NCBI GenBank assembly: GCA_964251675.1
Contig: CAXUKS010000008.1
Coordinates: forward strand, 1 to 64,000
DNA: 64,000 bases
From: JANXMY01 sp964251675
Lineage (GTDB): Bacteria > Armatimonadota > Armatimonadia > Armatimonadales > Capsulimonadaceae
Direction of reading: 5' to 3'
Under the pieces are notes generated by a model, which was not told where the DNA came from, searched no databases, and was given only the letters and a program-made list of their open reading frames with translations. Below, in pieces: positions 56,346 to 64,000 of this stretch. Each line of letters begins with the position of its first letter. Positions within the stretch are counted from its first letter, which is position 1. Both the position numbers and the translations under genes were made by a program.

Positions 56346-56954
56346 TCAGGCCGCGTTCGCGCCCTTGCGGCGCTTGGCGATGAGCAGTCCCCCGCCTGCC
56401 AGCAGCAGACCGAGCGAGACCAGGGAAGACGCTTCCGGCACGGGAGCCGCGCTGGGCGTGGCCGTGAACGAGAAGTTGTCGTAGTAGGCATCGGCAGGCA
56501 GCGCAATCCGCGACACAGTGCCTAGCTGGCTGAACGTCAATGTCTGCGTTGTCGTCTGATCGTAGGCCGCCGAGGTGAACAGCAGTGTGTCATTGGCCCC
56601 GTAGAAGCGGAAAGCGACGCTTGGGCTGCCGAACCCCTCCGGGTCCGCCAGCGAAGTCACCTGAAAGGCGCTGAGGCCGCTGCCAAAGACGGCAGGGTTT
56701 AAAATCACGTTCACTGAGCCAATGGTGGCATCCAGGGCATTCGAGCTGAACGCGCCGCCGTTGGCAGTGGCCTGAATGTCCGTGGAGAACGGCAAAGCGT
56801 TTTCCACCGCGAACGTGATGCCCTGCGCGGCGTAGGCGCTGTTAATGAGCGTGCCGTCCTGGACATCGTCAAAGTTGATGGTCGTCGGGGCCGCGAAGGC
56901 CAGTGTCGGCAGGGCCGTCAGCGCGAGTGCGGCGATAAGAGTATTGAGTTTCAT
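56346..56954 (-). CDS. PEP-CTERM sorted secreted protein
   Basis: 202-residue exported protein. Signal peptide (LIAALALTALPTLAFAA), then a beta-sandwich typical of PEP-CTERM proteins (TTINFDDVQDGTLINSAYAAQGITFAVEN-type start, FRFYGANDTLLF), and the sorting tail VPEASSLVSLGLLLAGGGLL followed by RRK. The final part is processed by exosortase in other bacteria. It lies 83 bp after the alkaline phosphatase stop on the same strand and may share its transcript. Function unknown, likely a surface or matrix protein. Confidence 0.85.
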   Translation of the reverse strand: MKLNTLIAALALTALPTLAFAAPTTINFDDVQDGTLINSAYAAQGITFAVENALPFSTDIQATANGGAFSSNALDATIGSVNVILNPAVFGSGLSAFQVTSLADPEGFGSPSVAFRFYGANDTLLFTSAAYDQTTTQTLTFSQLGTVSRIALPADAYYDNFSFTATPSAAPVPEASSLVSLGLLLAGGGLLIAKRRKGANAA

Positions 56955-57037
56955 AGGTTCATCTTTCCTGATGTTCCGGCGGCCCGGCCCTGCCTGCTGT
57001 CAGGGGGCCGGACTGCCGGGTTCCGTCTGTCAATCGA

Positions 57038-59002
57038 CTAATAGCCGCCGAAGGCGGCGCGGGCGAGCTTGAAGAACACGTCTGTGTTCTGCTGGACGCC
57101 GACAAACTGATCCGAGGCGCGGCTGCTGCTGCTGAAGGCCGAGATCGGGATGTCGGTGGCCGTGTGGACGGCCTGGTCGCCGGGGACCTGACCGCGCAGG
57201 AAGAAGCCCAGGGCGCTTTCAGCCCGCTGGTCGGCACGAGTGGCGTACTTCTGGCCCGTCCCGCTTCCGCCGTTCCTTAATTCTGTGGAGATGGCGGCGG
57301 GCAGCAGGCTGTCGATGACCGGCAGCGGCTTGGTCAGCCAGCCCTCGTAGCGGTCACCGTTCGCGCCGTAACCGATCAGCAGCTTGCCGTCGATGTCCGT
57401 GCTGGCGGGGTAGCCGTCGGCCTGAATGGTGTAGTTCGGGAAGCCTGCCGCATCGTAGGTTCCGACCACGAGCTGCCGCTGCGGGATAGTGGCGGGATCC
57501 GTGGCCGCCCGGTCACTGGGCAGGCTGCGAAGGTTGGCCTGGCTGCCGGTGTTTCCTGTGGGGCCGCTCAGGGCGCCGATGACGCTGAAGCCCGAACACT
57601 CATGGTCGGCCAGAACGATCACCACCGTATCGCCGACCTGCGTGGCGAAGTCACGGGCGACGCCCACGGCTTTGTCAAACTCGACGGTCTCGATGATGGC
57701 CCGGTCAGCATCCATCAGATGCGACTGCTTGTCGATGTGAGCGCCTTCCACCATTAGGAAGAAGCCGTTGGGGCTGCTGGCATTGAGCGTTTTCAGGGCG
57801 GCGGTCGTCATGTCTGGCAGCATCGGCTGGTCGGGGGCGCGGTAGTCGTCCACAACGCCGGGGACGCCGGGATTGCGGCGCTTGGCGATCTTGTCCAGCG
57901 CGACATTCATGTTGCCGTAGCCGAACAGACCGAGCAGCTTGGCGGGAACCTTGCCCCCGGCAAAGGCGCTGTTCAGGCCCGTATTGCTGTCCACATAGGA
58001 GAAGCCCGCTTTCTGAAAGTCGCCGATCAGGTCGCGGTTCGGGTCAATGGTCCCGGCGGGGATATTGTAAGCCGCCGTCAGGTCGGCGGGCAGGGCGGCA
58101 TAGTCGTTGCCGGTGCTGCGCGACGAGCCAAACGAGGTGGCAGGCAGGAACCAGCGGCGTCCGCCGCCCATCAGGACGGTCAGGCCGGAGTTTGCAGCCT
58201 CGTCCAGATACTGGTCGCAGATGCCCTGTCCGGCGTTGCGGTTGCCGGTGTGGATAACATTCGCGGCGGGCGTGGCGTCTTCGATGTCCGCCGTGCTGAC
58301 CAGGCCCAGGTTTTTGCCCTGCATCCGGTGCATGTACTCAGACAGATACTCCACACGGGGCTGGGCGAAGGGGTTGGCGAACGTAGCGGGGTAAACGCCT
58401 TCCTGACTATTATTGGCGTGGGACCCGCTGGAATAGCAGGCCATGCCGGGTGCGGAATCGGTGACGATGGAGTTCAGCGAGGAGGTCATAATCTGGCCGG
58501 TGGCCGGGAACTGGTCCATGTTCAGCGCGGGCGTAGACTGGTTCGCCTGATAGCCGCCCATGACGACGCGGGCGGCGGTGCGGTGGGCCGCGCCCATGCC
58601 ATCGCCGAGCATGATAATGATGTTTTTGGCCGGGCGGCGTCCGCCATTGGGGCTGATGACCTGAAACTGCGCGGAAGCCGTGGCTGTGCCGGTGCTGTCG
58701 GTGAGGGTGGCGGTGAGCGTGTGCAGGCCGGGCGTGCTGCTGGAATAGCCGCGCAGGTTGTATCCGGTGCCGCCGGTGAACGTGTCTCGGGAGCTGAATG
58801 TGACCGGCGCTCCATCCACGGCGAGCGTCGCTGCCGTGATACCGGCGCTGGATTTGCCTTCCACACGCAGGTCAAAACGCTGGCCGGTCAAAAACCGGGA
58901 CTTGTCGGGGGGGGTTACCGAGATGGTCGGGACCGCATGGGCGGCTCCGGTAATCGCAGCCAGTGCGCCGATGCACAGGCCGCAGTAGTTGAGGGATTTC
59001 AT
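57038..59002 (-). CDS. Secreted alkaline phosphatase (PhoA family)
   Basis: 654-residue exported phosphomonoesterase. Signal peptide to about 23; a 100-residue Ig-like N-terminal domain (LRVEGKSSAGITAATLAVDG); then the alkaline phosphatase fold: metal Asp in IIIMLGDGMGAAH near 133, nucleophile Ser in VTDSAPGMACYSSG near 185, EGAHIDKQSH near 425, DHECSGF near 467 and the late His in VHTATDIP. All metal ligands seem present. It releases phosphate outside the cytoplasm. AGGAGACACA precedes the ATG. No Pho box was evident. Confidence 0.93.
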   Translation of the reverse strand: MKSLNYCGLCIGALAAITGAAHAVPTISVTPPDKSRFLTGQRFDLRVEGKSSAGITAATLAVDGAPVTFSSRDTFTGGTGYNLRGYSSSTPGLHTLTATLTDSTGTATASAQFQVISPNGGRRPAKNIIIMLGDGMGAAHRTAARVVMGGYQANQSTPALNMDQFPATGQIMTSSLNSIVTDSAPGMACYSSGSHANNSQEGVYPATFANPFAQPRVEYLSEYMHRMQGKNLGLVSTADIEDATPAANVIHTGNRNAGQGICDQYLDEAANSGLTVLMGGGRRWFLPATSFGSSRSTGNDYAALPADLTAAYNIPAGTIDPNRDLIGDFQKAGFSYVDSNTGLNSAFAGGKVPAKLLGLFGYGNMNVALDKIAKRRNPGVPGVVDDYRAPDQPMLPDMTTAALKTLNASSPNGFFLMVEGAHIDKQSHLMDADRAIIETVEFDKAVGVARDFATQVGDTVVIVLADHECSGFSVIGALSGPTGNTGSQANLRSLPSDRAATDPATIPQRQLVVGTYDAAGFPNYTIQADGYPASTDIDGKLLIGYGANGDRYEGWLTKPLPVIDSLLPAAISTELRNGGSGTGQKYATRADQRAESALGFFLRGQVPGDQAVHTATDIPISAFSSSSRASDQFVGVQQNTDVFFKLARAAFGGY

Positions 59003-59041
59003 GGGTGTGTCTCCTAAGTCCTTGCCATTTACTTTTTCAAA

Positions 59042-59575
59042 TTACTTTTTCAAAAGCGTCTTTTTCGCAGGTGGGGTGTGTGCAGGCGTCTTGTGCGCCT
59101 GTTGAGTGGGTGCCGTCTGCATGGGTTCCGGCCCGTCTAAAATCAGCCGAAAGTGCGACACCTGGCCGTCAGCTTCGGTTTGAGCGCCGACCTGCAAAAT
59201 GCCGGTGACGATGAGCGGCCTGCCGACAAACCCCAGAGGCCGGTCTTTCGCGCCGCGCACAATGACGCGCACGCAGGCGGGCGGCAGGTCCGCCGTGCCC
59301 GCGCCTTCCTCGTCGCAGAAGGTCGGGTGCTGCGTGAGATAGAAGGACCCGGCCATCGGGTTTTCCATCTTCACCATGTAGCCTTGCAGCTTGACGCGCT
59401 TGCCGCTGAGCGTCTGCATTTTGTCAGAAAGCTGGAGGGGGGCAGGGGGTGGTATAAAGAATTCAGTGAACGCCAGCGGGACCGGTGCGGGACCGGCGGC
59501 GCGGGCGGGGACAGTGGGTGGCAGCAGCGCGATCAACGCTGCAAAGCACACACAGAGCAGGAAGGGGCGTGGCAT
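59042..59575 (-). CDS. Small secreted protein, DUF3299-like
   Basis: 177-residue exported protein. Signal peptide (LLCVCFAALIALLPPTVPARAA), then a core with LSGKRVKLQGYMVKMENP, GSFYLTQHPTFCDEEGAG and PPACVRVIV, which recalls DUF3299/OB-like small periplasmic proteins (GK.V.L.GYMV, C, PP..V.V). A Thr/Ala/Lys-rich tail ends KKTLLKK. AGAGGACA precedes the ATG; a 16-bp tandem duplication lies just upstream. It precedes the alkaline phosphatase by 39 bp on the same strand. Function unknown. Confidence 0.6.
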   Translation of the reverse strand: MPRPFLLCVCFAALIALLPPTVPARAAGPAPVPLAFTEFFIPPPAPLQLSDKMQTLSGKRVKLQGYMVKMENPMAGSFYLTQHPTFCDEEGAGTADLPPACVRVIVRGAKDRPLGFVGRPLIVTGILQVGAQTEADGQVSHFRLILDGPEPMQTAPTQQAHKTPAHTPPAKKTLLKK

Positions 59576-59589
59576 AACTTTGTGTCCTC

Positions 59590-59621
59590 TTGGTATTAAT
59601 TCCTGTTGGTATTAATTCCTT
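59590..59621. repeat. Two tandem 16-bp repeats
   Basis: TTGGTATTAATTCCTG and TTGGTATTAATTCCTT in direct tandem just upstream of the small secreted protein gene. AT-rich; may carry or duplicate a promoter element. The stretch to 59833 otherwise holds only a TTGAAA-18 bp-TAAAAT promoter candidate (near 59757-59786). Confidence 0.6.
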
Positions 59622-59833
59622 TCTAGTGCCCTGCGAAGGGACAGGAAAAGGATACCAGAGTTGCGCGGGACGCTCTGTTAAGCCAGCGTTAAGTTTTGGT
59701 TAAGTTTTGATTAAGAAGCCCTGGAGAAGGGCCATCCGAAAATCTTGTCACAAAAAATTGAAAGAACAGAAACCACTATGGTAAAATATCTAAGAATGTC
59801 CTGCTGCCTGCTACGGGTGGAGAAAGAAAATTC

Positions 59834-61948
59834 GTGTCATCCGCCCCCCTGCCCCCCGATGAAAATGAGCGGATTGCCTCGCTCTTACACTACAATCTGC
59901 TGGATACTCCCCCGGAAAAAGGGTTTGACCGCCTGACCCGCCTGGCCGCACGTCTGCTGGATGCCCCGGTGTCTCTGATGACACTGCTGGACCGCGAGCG
60001 GATGTGGATCAAATCATTCGGCGGGCCGCTGACCTTCCCGGTCACTGAAATTCGGCGCGATGATTCGTTTTGCCGCTGCACCATTTTGTCTTCCGATCTT
60101 CTGGTGGTGGAGGATGCCGCTCAGGATGCCCGCTTTGCCGACAGTTCATTGGTGCGCGGCGAGTTTCAGTTCCGATTTTATGCCGGGGCGGCGCTGTGTG
60201 ACCGGGACGGGCGGGCACTGGGGGCTTTGTGCGTGCTGGACACGCTCCCGCGCACGCTGACCGCCGAGCAGAAGGCGCTGCTGCGGGACCTGGCAGACAG
60301 TGTGCAGACGGAAATGGAGCTGCGGCGGGCACAGGCCAGCGAAGCCGCCGAGCGGCTGCAGGCACAGCAAAACCATCTGCAGGCACAGCAAAACCATCTG
60401 CGGTCGGAGCAAAACCGGCTTCAAATGGAGCAGAGGCTGCGGCTGCACGTTCAGCAGACACCGCTGGCCGTGATTGAGTGGAGCGTGGATTTTCGGGTGA
60501 CGGCCTGGAACCCTGCTGCCGAGCGCATTTTTGGCTACACCGCCGCCGAAGCCGTCGGGCGCTTTGGCCTGGAGCTGATCGTGGCCCCGTCGGCCTATGC
60601 CCATGTGCAGGGAGTGCGAGCCGACCTGCTGGCGGGCCGAGGCGGGCGGCGCAGTGTCAATGCAAACATTACCAAAGAGGGCCGCGAGATACTGTGCGAA
60701 TGGTACAACACGCCGCTGGTGGATGAGACGGGCCAGATTGTCGGGGTGGCGGCGATGGCCCAGGACGTCACCGAGCACCGGACGGGCGAAGCGCAGCGCC
60801 TCAGTCTGGAAGCTGAGCGCGAAGCCCTGCTGGTGGAAACCGAGACCCTGCTGGCCGAGGCGCTGGCGCGGGCCGACCGGGACCCGCTGACGGGCCTGTT
60901 CAACCACCGGGCGTTTCACAAGTGGCTGGACGCCGGGGTGGAGACTGCCCTGCAGTCACAGCAGCCGCTGGCCGTGCTGATTCTGGACCTGAACAACTTC
61001 CGGTTCTTCAACGATGCCCACGGTCACAGCGCAGGCGATGACGTTCTGCGCCGCACTGCCGAAGTTCTGGCATCGGCCCTGTCGACGGCCTGCCCGGAGG
61101 CTTTGATTGCCCGCTTTGGCGGGGACGAGTTCGCGGTGCTGCTGCCGGGGGCGGACGAGGCGCGGGCCTCGGTGCTGACTGGTGTGCTGGAAGCCGCTGC
61201 GGGCAGCCTGTATTATCGCCCGCCTGGCTACGAGGCGCCGCTTCCCCTGTCTTTTTCGATGGGCCGTGCATCCCTGCCGGAAGACGGCACCACCCGGATC
61301 GCGCTGCTGGTGGCTGCTGACACCCGCCTGCGCGTCGCCAAATCCGGCGGTGATGCCGAAGGGCAGGCTGAATCGCTGCGCCGCAGCATGGCCCGCTCGG
61401 TCGGCGGCTTCACCATGCTGGATGCGCTGGTGACCGCCGTGGACAACAAAGACCGCTACACCCGCCGCCACTCGGAAGACGTGCTTTCCCACAGCCTGCA
61501 AATCGCCCGCGCCCTGGGCCTGAGCGATTCGGCGCAGCATGCTATTGAAGTGGCCGCGCTGCTGCATGATGTGGGAAAAATTGGTGTTCCTGACCATATC
61601 CTGCGAAAGCCAGGGCATTTGACCGACGAAGAGTTCGAGGCCGTGATGCAGCATCCGATGATGGGGGCGGTGATTGTGGGGGCTGTGCCGGGTTTTGAGG
61701 AGACACTGGACGCCATCCAGCACCACCACGAGCGGTGGGATGGCAGCGGCTACCCATTCGGCCTGTGCGGCGAGGAAATCCCCTTCACCGCACGTCTGCT
61801 GGCCGTGGCCGATGCCTTTTCCGCGATGACCACCGACCGGCCCTACCGCAAGGGCATGAGCGCCGACCGAGCGCGGCACATCCTTGCGGAGGGGGCGGGG
61901 GCGCAGTGGGACCCGGCCTGCGTCGCCGCCTTTCTCCACGCTCAATAA
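59834..61948 (+). CDS. GAF-PAS-GGDEF-HD-GYP c-di-GMP turnover protein
   Basis: 704-residue cytosolic sensor starting at GTG (GTGGAGAAAG upstream). GAF domain about 20-160; a short coiled coil with repeated LQAQQNH units (21-bp DNA repeat) about 168-200; PAS about 210-325; GGDEF about 345-505 with intact RFGGDEFAVLLP; HD-GYP about 515-700 with HDVGKIGVPDHIL and HHERWDGSGYPFGL. Bifunctional in appearance. The linker plus HD-GYP part is a close paralogue of 33221, whereas the sensor parts differ. The two promoters share a TGGTAAAATA -10 region. Confidence 0.92.
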   Translation: MSSAPLPPDENERIASLLHYNLLDTPPEKGFDRLTRLAARLLDAPVSLMTLLDRERMWIKSFGGPLTFPVTEIRRDDSFCRCTILSSDLLVVEDAAQDARFADSSLVRGEFQFRFYAGAALCDRDGRALGALCVLDTLPRTLTAEQKALLRDLADSVQTEMELRRAQASEAAERLQAQQNHLQAQQNHLRSEQNRLQMEQRLRLHVQQTPLAVIEWSVDFRVTAWNPAAERIFGYTAAEAVGRFGLELIVAPSAYAHVQGVRADLLAGRGGRRSVNANITKEGREILCEWYNTPLVDETGQIVGVAAMAQDVTEHRTGEAQRLSLEAEREALLVETETLLAEALARADRDPLTGLFNHRAFHKWLDAGVETALQSQQPLAVLILDLNNFRFFNDAHGHSAGDDVLRRTAEVLASALSTACPEALIARFGGDEFAVLLPGADEARASVLTGVLEAAAGSLYYRPPGYEAPLPLSFSMGRASLPEDGTTRIALLVAADTRLRVAKSGGDAEGQAESLRRSMARSVGGFTMLDALVTAVDNKDRYTRRHSEDVLSHSLQIARALGLSDSAQHAIEVAALLHDVGKIGVPDHILRKPGHLTDEEFEAVMQHPMMGAVIVGAVPGFEETLDAIQHHHERWDGSGYPFGLCGEEIPFTARLLAVADAFSAMTTDRPYRKGMSADRARHILAEGAGAQWDPACVAAFLHAQ

Positions 61949-62003
61949 CCGCCCACGTTTGTCGCGCTTTCCTGCCTGGGTAAGAAGTCATCAGGAGAGA
62001 CTA

Positions 62004-62399
62004 ATGGCGTTCACGCTGACCCTGGCCGCCGGGCACTGCACGGGACTTTTTCCTGCGCTGTGCTGGCAGAACGCGCCCCTCCGCACGCAAAGCTTTGTGC
62101 TGCTCTGTCACAATCCCGAAGCGGCGGGCGGCGACCGGGCGTACTGGCTCCGCTTTGACCTGCCTGCCGCCCTGACGGCCCTGCCGGAAGGTGATGCCTC
62201 CGCCCCCGGCCAGCTTTTCCGGGCCGCGCTCGGCGTGCCTGATTGTGGTCTGCTTTATTTCGAACTGTACGCGCTGGACATTGTCACGCTGAACCTGCCC
62301 GCCAGCGCCGACTGGGAAGCCGTGGACGGCGCCATGGAAGGCCACCTGCTTTCCCGTGCCCGTCTCTTTACGCCTTTGAAGAGGACCCCTGAGCTATGA
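62004..62399 (+). CDS. Degenerate PEBP (YbhB/YbcL)-like protein
   Basis: 131-residue protein with the outline of phosphatidylethanolamine-binding-like proteins: SFVLLCHNPEAAGGDRAYWL, RFDLPAALTALPEG, LLYFELYALDIVTLNL and AMEGHLLSRARLFTPLKR all align to PEBP blocks. But the ligand motifs are lost: CHNPEA stands where DPDAP is usual and CGLLYFELY where GxHRYxFxLY is usual. It is also shorter than normal (150-190). It may have a new role or be decaying. AGGAGAGA precedes the ATG. The stop overlaps the acidic-peptide gene (ATGA), so the pair is translationally coupled. Confidence 0.65.
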   Translation: MAFTLTLAAGHCTGLFPALCWQNAPLRTQSFVLLCHNPEAAGGDRAYWLRFDLPAALTALPEGDASAPGQLFRAALGVPDCGLLYFELYALDIVTLNLPASADWEAVDGAMEGHLLSRARLFTPLKRTPEL

Positions 62400-62593
62400 T
62401 GACTGACAACCCCGATGACCTGGACATCCTCACAGACGCCGCCGAAGACACCGAGGCCAGCACAGACGAGATGGACGCCCTGCCCGACGGCGACCGGCAG
62501 TTGTCCACCGACAGCGCGGCGATTGACACCGGAACCAATGACAGCGATTTAGGGGCCGATGTCGCCGGAGACATCGGGCCTAAGCACGGGTAG
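62396..62593 (+). CDS. Disordered acidic protein, 65 aa
   Basis: Very acidic peptide (starts MMTDNPDDLDILTDAAEDTE, ends ADVAGDIGPKHG) with no Cys or membrane part, rich in Asp, Thr and Ser. The ATG overlaps the stop of the PEBP-like gene by 4 bp, so it is made with it. Its style and the GTNDSDLGADVAGDI end link it with the other small acidic proteins in the window. Function unknown. Confidence 0.6.
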   Translation: MMTDNPDDLDILTDAAEDTEASTDEMDALPDGDRQLSTDSAAIDTGTNDSDLGADVAGDIGPKHG

Positions 62594-62632
62594 GCCCGTA
62601 CAAAGACGAGAGGAAAAGACGCGGAGTAGGCC

Positions 62633-62657
62633 GAGGGGTTAAAACCCCTCGTCTTTT
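62633..62657 (+). terminator. Intrinsic terminator
   Basis: Stem GAGGGGTT / AACCCCTC followed by GTCTTTTTC; it ends the PEBP-like/acidic peptide unit and lies just before the convergent helicase-nuclease stop. Confidence 0.7.
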
Positions 62658-62674
62658 TCTCCTTCTTTCCTTGC

Positions 62675-64000
62675 TCACAGCGGGCAAATCAGCGCATAGG
62701 GGCACCTGCCGCATTCATCCGCAGAGGCAGGGGCGGCGGGGAAGCGGCTCTGGGCGATGCCCCGTGCAGCGGCATCGTACTTTTCTACCCGGTCGGCTTC
62801 CCATTTGATCTGCTGATTGGTCGTGGGGGGCGCAACCACTTTGCACTCGCCGTGGGCGAGGTAGCGCAGCTCGATTCGCAGGGGGTCGTTCGGGTGGGTC
62901 TGCGCGGCGGCGCGGCGGTACAGGGCGAGGCGCTTGTCCGTGTGGTCGTCGCCGCCGATGCGGCCTGTCAGGTGACGGGCCGCAATCAGCGTGCCGTCGG
63001 CGGAGTCTCGGCGCAGGGCATCGGGGCGCACAAAGACGTGGCAGTGCGTCAATGTCGCCCGCAAGGTGCGCGAATCGGTGCGCGTCTCGGTGGGACTGCC
63101 CATTTGTGCGGCCTCGCGGAGCATGGCGCGGGCGCTCTCTTTGTATTTGGCCTCATGCAGATGGCCGACCGGGCCGCTTTCTTCCCAAAACCCGTCTAAG
63201 CGGGCCAGGATTTCGGCTTCCGTGGGGGACTGAGCCTGGGCGCGGGCATCTTCCAGCCAGTCAAGCACCCGGCGCACACAGGCGTGAAATTGGGGATAGC
63301 CGCTCACACTGTAGCCGCCGGGCAGCTTCAGCGCATATTTATAGTGGTACTGGCGCGGACAGCGCCCGTAGGTTTCCAGCGCGGATACCGGGTATTCGGG
63401 CAGCATCGTAGGTGGCAGGCTCAAGACGTCCGGCACGGCAGTTTCGTCAGCCGCTTTGCCCGACGGCCAGACGTCTTCGGCAATGCCCAGGGCGTCCAGG
63501 CCGGGTCGGATGAGCGCCAGCAGTTCGGATGGGGCCAGCACGCGGTCCCCGCCGTAAGTGTCGGCGCGGCACAGGATCAAATGCTCGCGGGCGCGGGACA
63601 GGGCCACGAAAAACAGGCACATCTCTTCGTCGGTCTCAGTGTCGCCTGTGTCCGCTAGTCCCTTGTCCACCAGGCCCGGCGGGGCGGCGAGGCCATCGGA
63701 GCGTCCGCGTGTGGGGAAGTGGCCCGCGCTCAGGTGCGGCAGGAAGACGACCGGGTACTCTAAACCTTTGGCGGCATGCGCGGTCAGGAGGCGCACTGCG
63801 TCCCAGTCGTCGGCCTCTTCGGGCAGGGACACGCGCAGGGTCTCGCCGGAAGCCGTCCGGCGGCGCAGGTACGCCAGAAACTCGCGGACAGGGTGGGGCG
63901 GTCCGGCGTGCGTCTTCGGGACCACCATGCGCTGCACCGCGCCGGCGGCGAGGCCGAGAAGCTGATGGATCGCCAGCCCCGACGTCCTCTGGGTGAACGG
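62675..64000 (-). CDS. UvrD/AddA-like helicase with RecB-type nuclease end (partial)
   Basis: C-terminal part of a helicase-nuclease; the frame stays open to the right window edge, so the N-terminal helicase motifs are missing from view. Present: motif V-like LLTAHAAKGLEYPVVFLPHL, motif VI-like CLFFVALSRAREHLILCRAD, then a PD-(D/E)XK RecB-like domain with YGRCPRQYHYKYAL near its start, a GEC-K core strand (RYLAHGECKVV) and a terminal cysteine group CGRCPYALICPL, the pattern of Fe-S-stapled AddB/RecB-type nucleases. Double-strand break processing is likely. It is the second SF1 helicase of the window. Confidence 0.82.
   Translation of the reverse strand, partial: PFTQRTSGLAIHQLLGLAAGAVQRMVVPKTHAGPPHPVREFLAYLRRRTASGETLRVSLPEEADDWDAVRLLTAHAAKGLEYPVVFLPHLSAGHFPTRGRSDGLAAPPGLVDKGLADTGDTETDEEMCLFFVALSRAREHLILCRADTYGGDRVLAPSELLALIRPGLDALGIAEDVWPSGKAADETAVPDVLSLPPTMLPEYPVSALETYGRCPRQYHYKYALKLPGGYSVSGYPQFHACVRRVLDWLEDARAQAQSPTEAEILARLDGFWEESGPVGHLHEAKYKESARAMLREAAQMGSPTETRTDSRTLRATLTHCHVFVRPDALRRDSADGTLIAARHLTGRIGGDDHTDKRLALYRRAAAQTHPNDPLRIELRYLAHGECKVVAPPTTNQQIKWEADRVEKYDAAARGIAQSRFPAAPASADECGRCPYALICPL

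Overview
The window comes from a GC-rich bacterial chromosome with a Gram-negative style envelope. Supporting signs are an SLH-domain porin, two other outer-membrane beta-barrel type proteins, many signal peptides and two PEP-CTERM tails. The SLH-porin architecture, PEP-CTERM tails, abundant extragenic palindromes and many start codons only 5-6 nt after a -10 box fit Armatimonadota or a neighbouring deep-branching phylum. No rRNA or marker gene here proves this, so the assignment is an inference.

Layout. 0-6.3 kb: HAD phosphatase, a small barrel protein, and serine biosynthesis genes serC and serA, separated by a DUF559 nuclease gene framed by palindromic repeats; then a DUF1854 protein. 6.3-13.1 kb: Imm32-like protein, photolyase, an HExxH protein, two tandem-GNAT proteins and an MFS exporter. 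13.2-17.4 kb: RloA/RloB-type ATPase-TOPRIM defence pair and an ABC exporter of the type usually found with DUF1854. 17.5-24.4 kb: a 39-codon gene with its own promoter and terminator, a beta-helix protein, a serpin and two secreted unknowns. 24.5-36.2 kb: tRNA-Met(CAU), Ser/Thr kinase, UvrD-like helicase, acidic disordered proteins, SLH porin, an orphan phage-type terminase and a PAS/GGDEF/HD-GYP protein. 36.2-39.7 kb: a MerR-adenine methylase-HNH operon. 39.8-50.9 kb: M16 peptidase, zinc-ribbon membrane proteins, mntR-mntH, TSUP exporter, DUF4337 and a PEP-CTERM metalloprotease. 51-53.7 kb: a subtilase with C-terminal AVWGS repeats behind two tandem c-di-GMP-I (GEMM) riboswitches, then gene debris (TPR and RHS fragments). 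53.7-64 kb: two more GGDEF/HD-GYP proteins, a PEP-CTERM protein, alkaline phosphatase, a degenerate PEBP protein coupled to an acidic peptide, and a helicase-nuclease cut by the window edge.

How parts connect. Three c-di-GMP turnover proteins and a tandem c-di-GMP riboswitch in front of a secreted protease give a plausible local signalling circuit. Two defence-like modules (RloAB and MerR-MTase-HNH) and an Imm32-like gene look less GC-rich than their neighbours, which suggests horizontal gain. At least nine intergenic spaces carry paired inverted palindromes (REPIN/MITE-like), and several apparent N-terminal ORF extensions are only read-through of these repeats.
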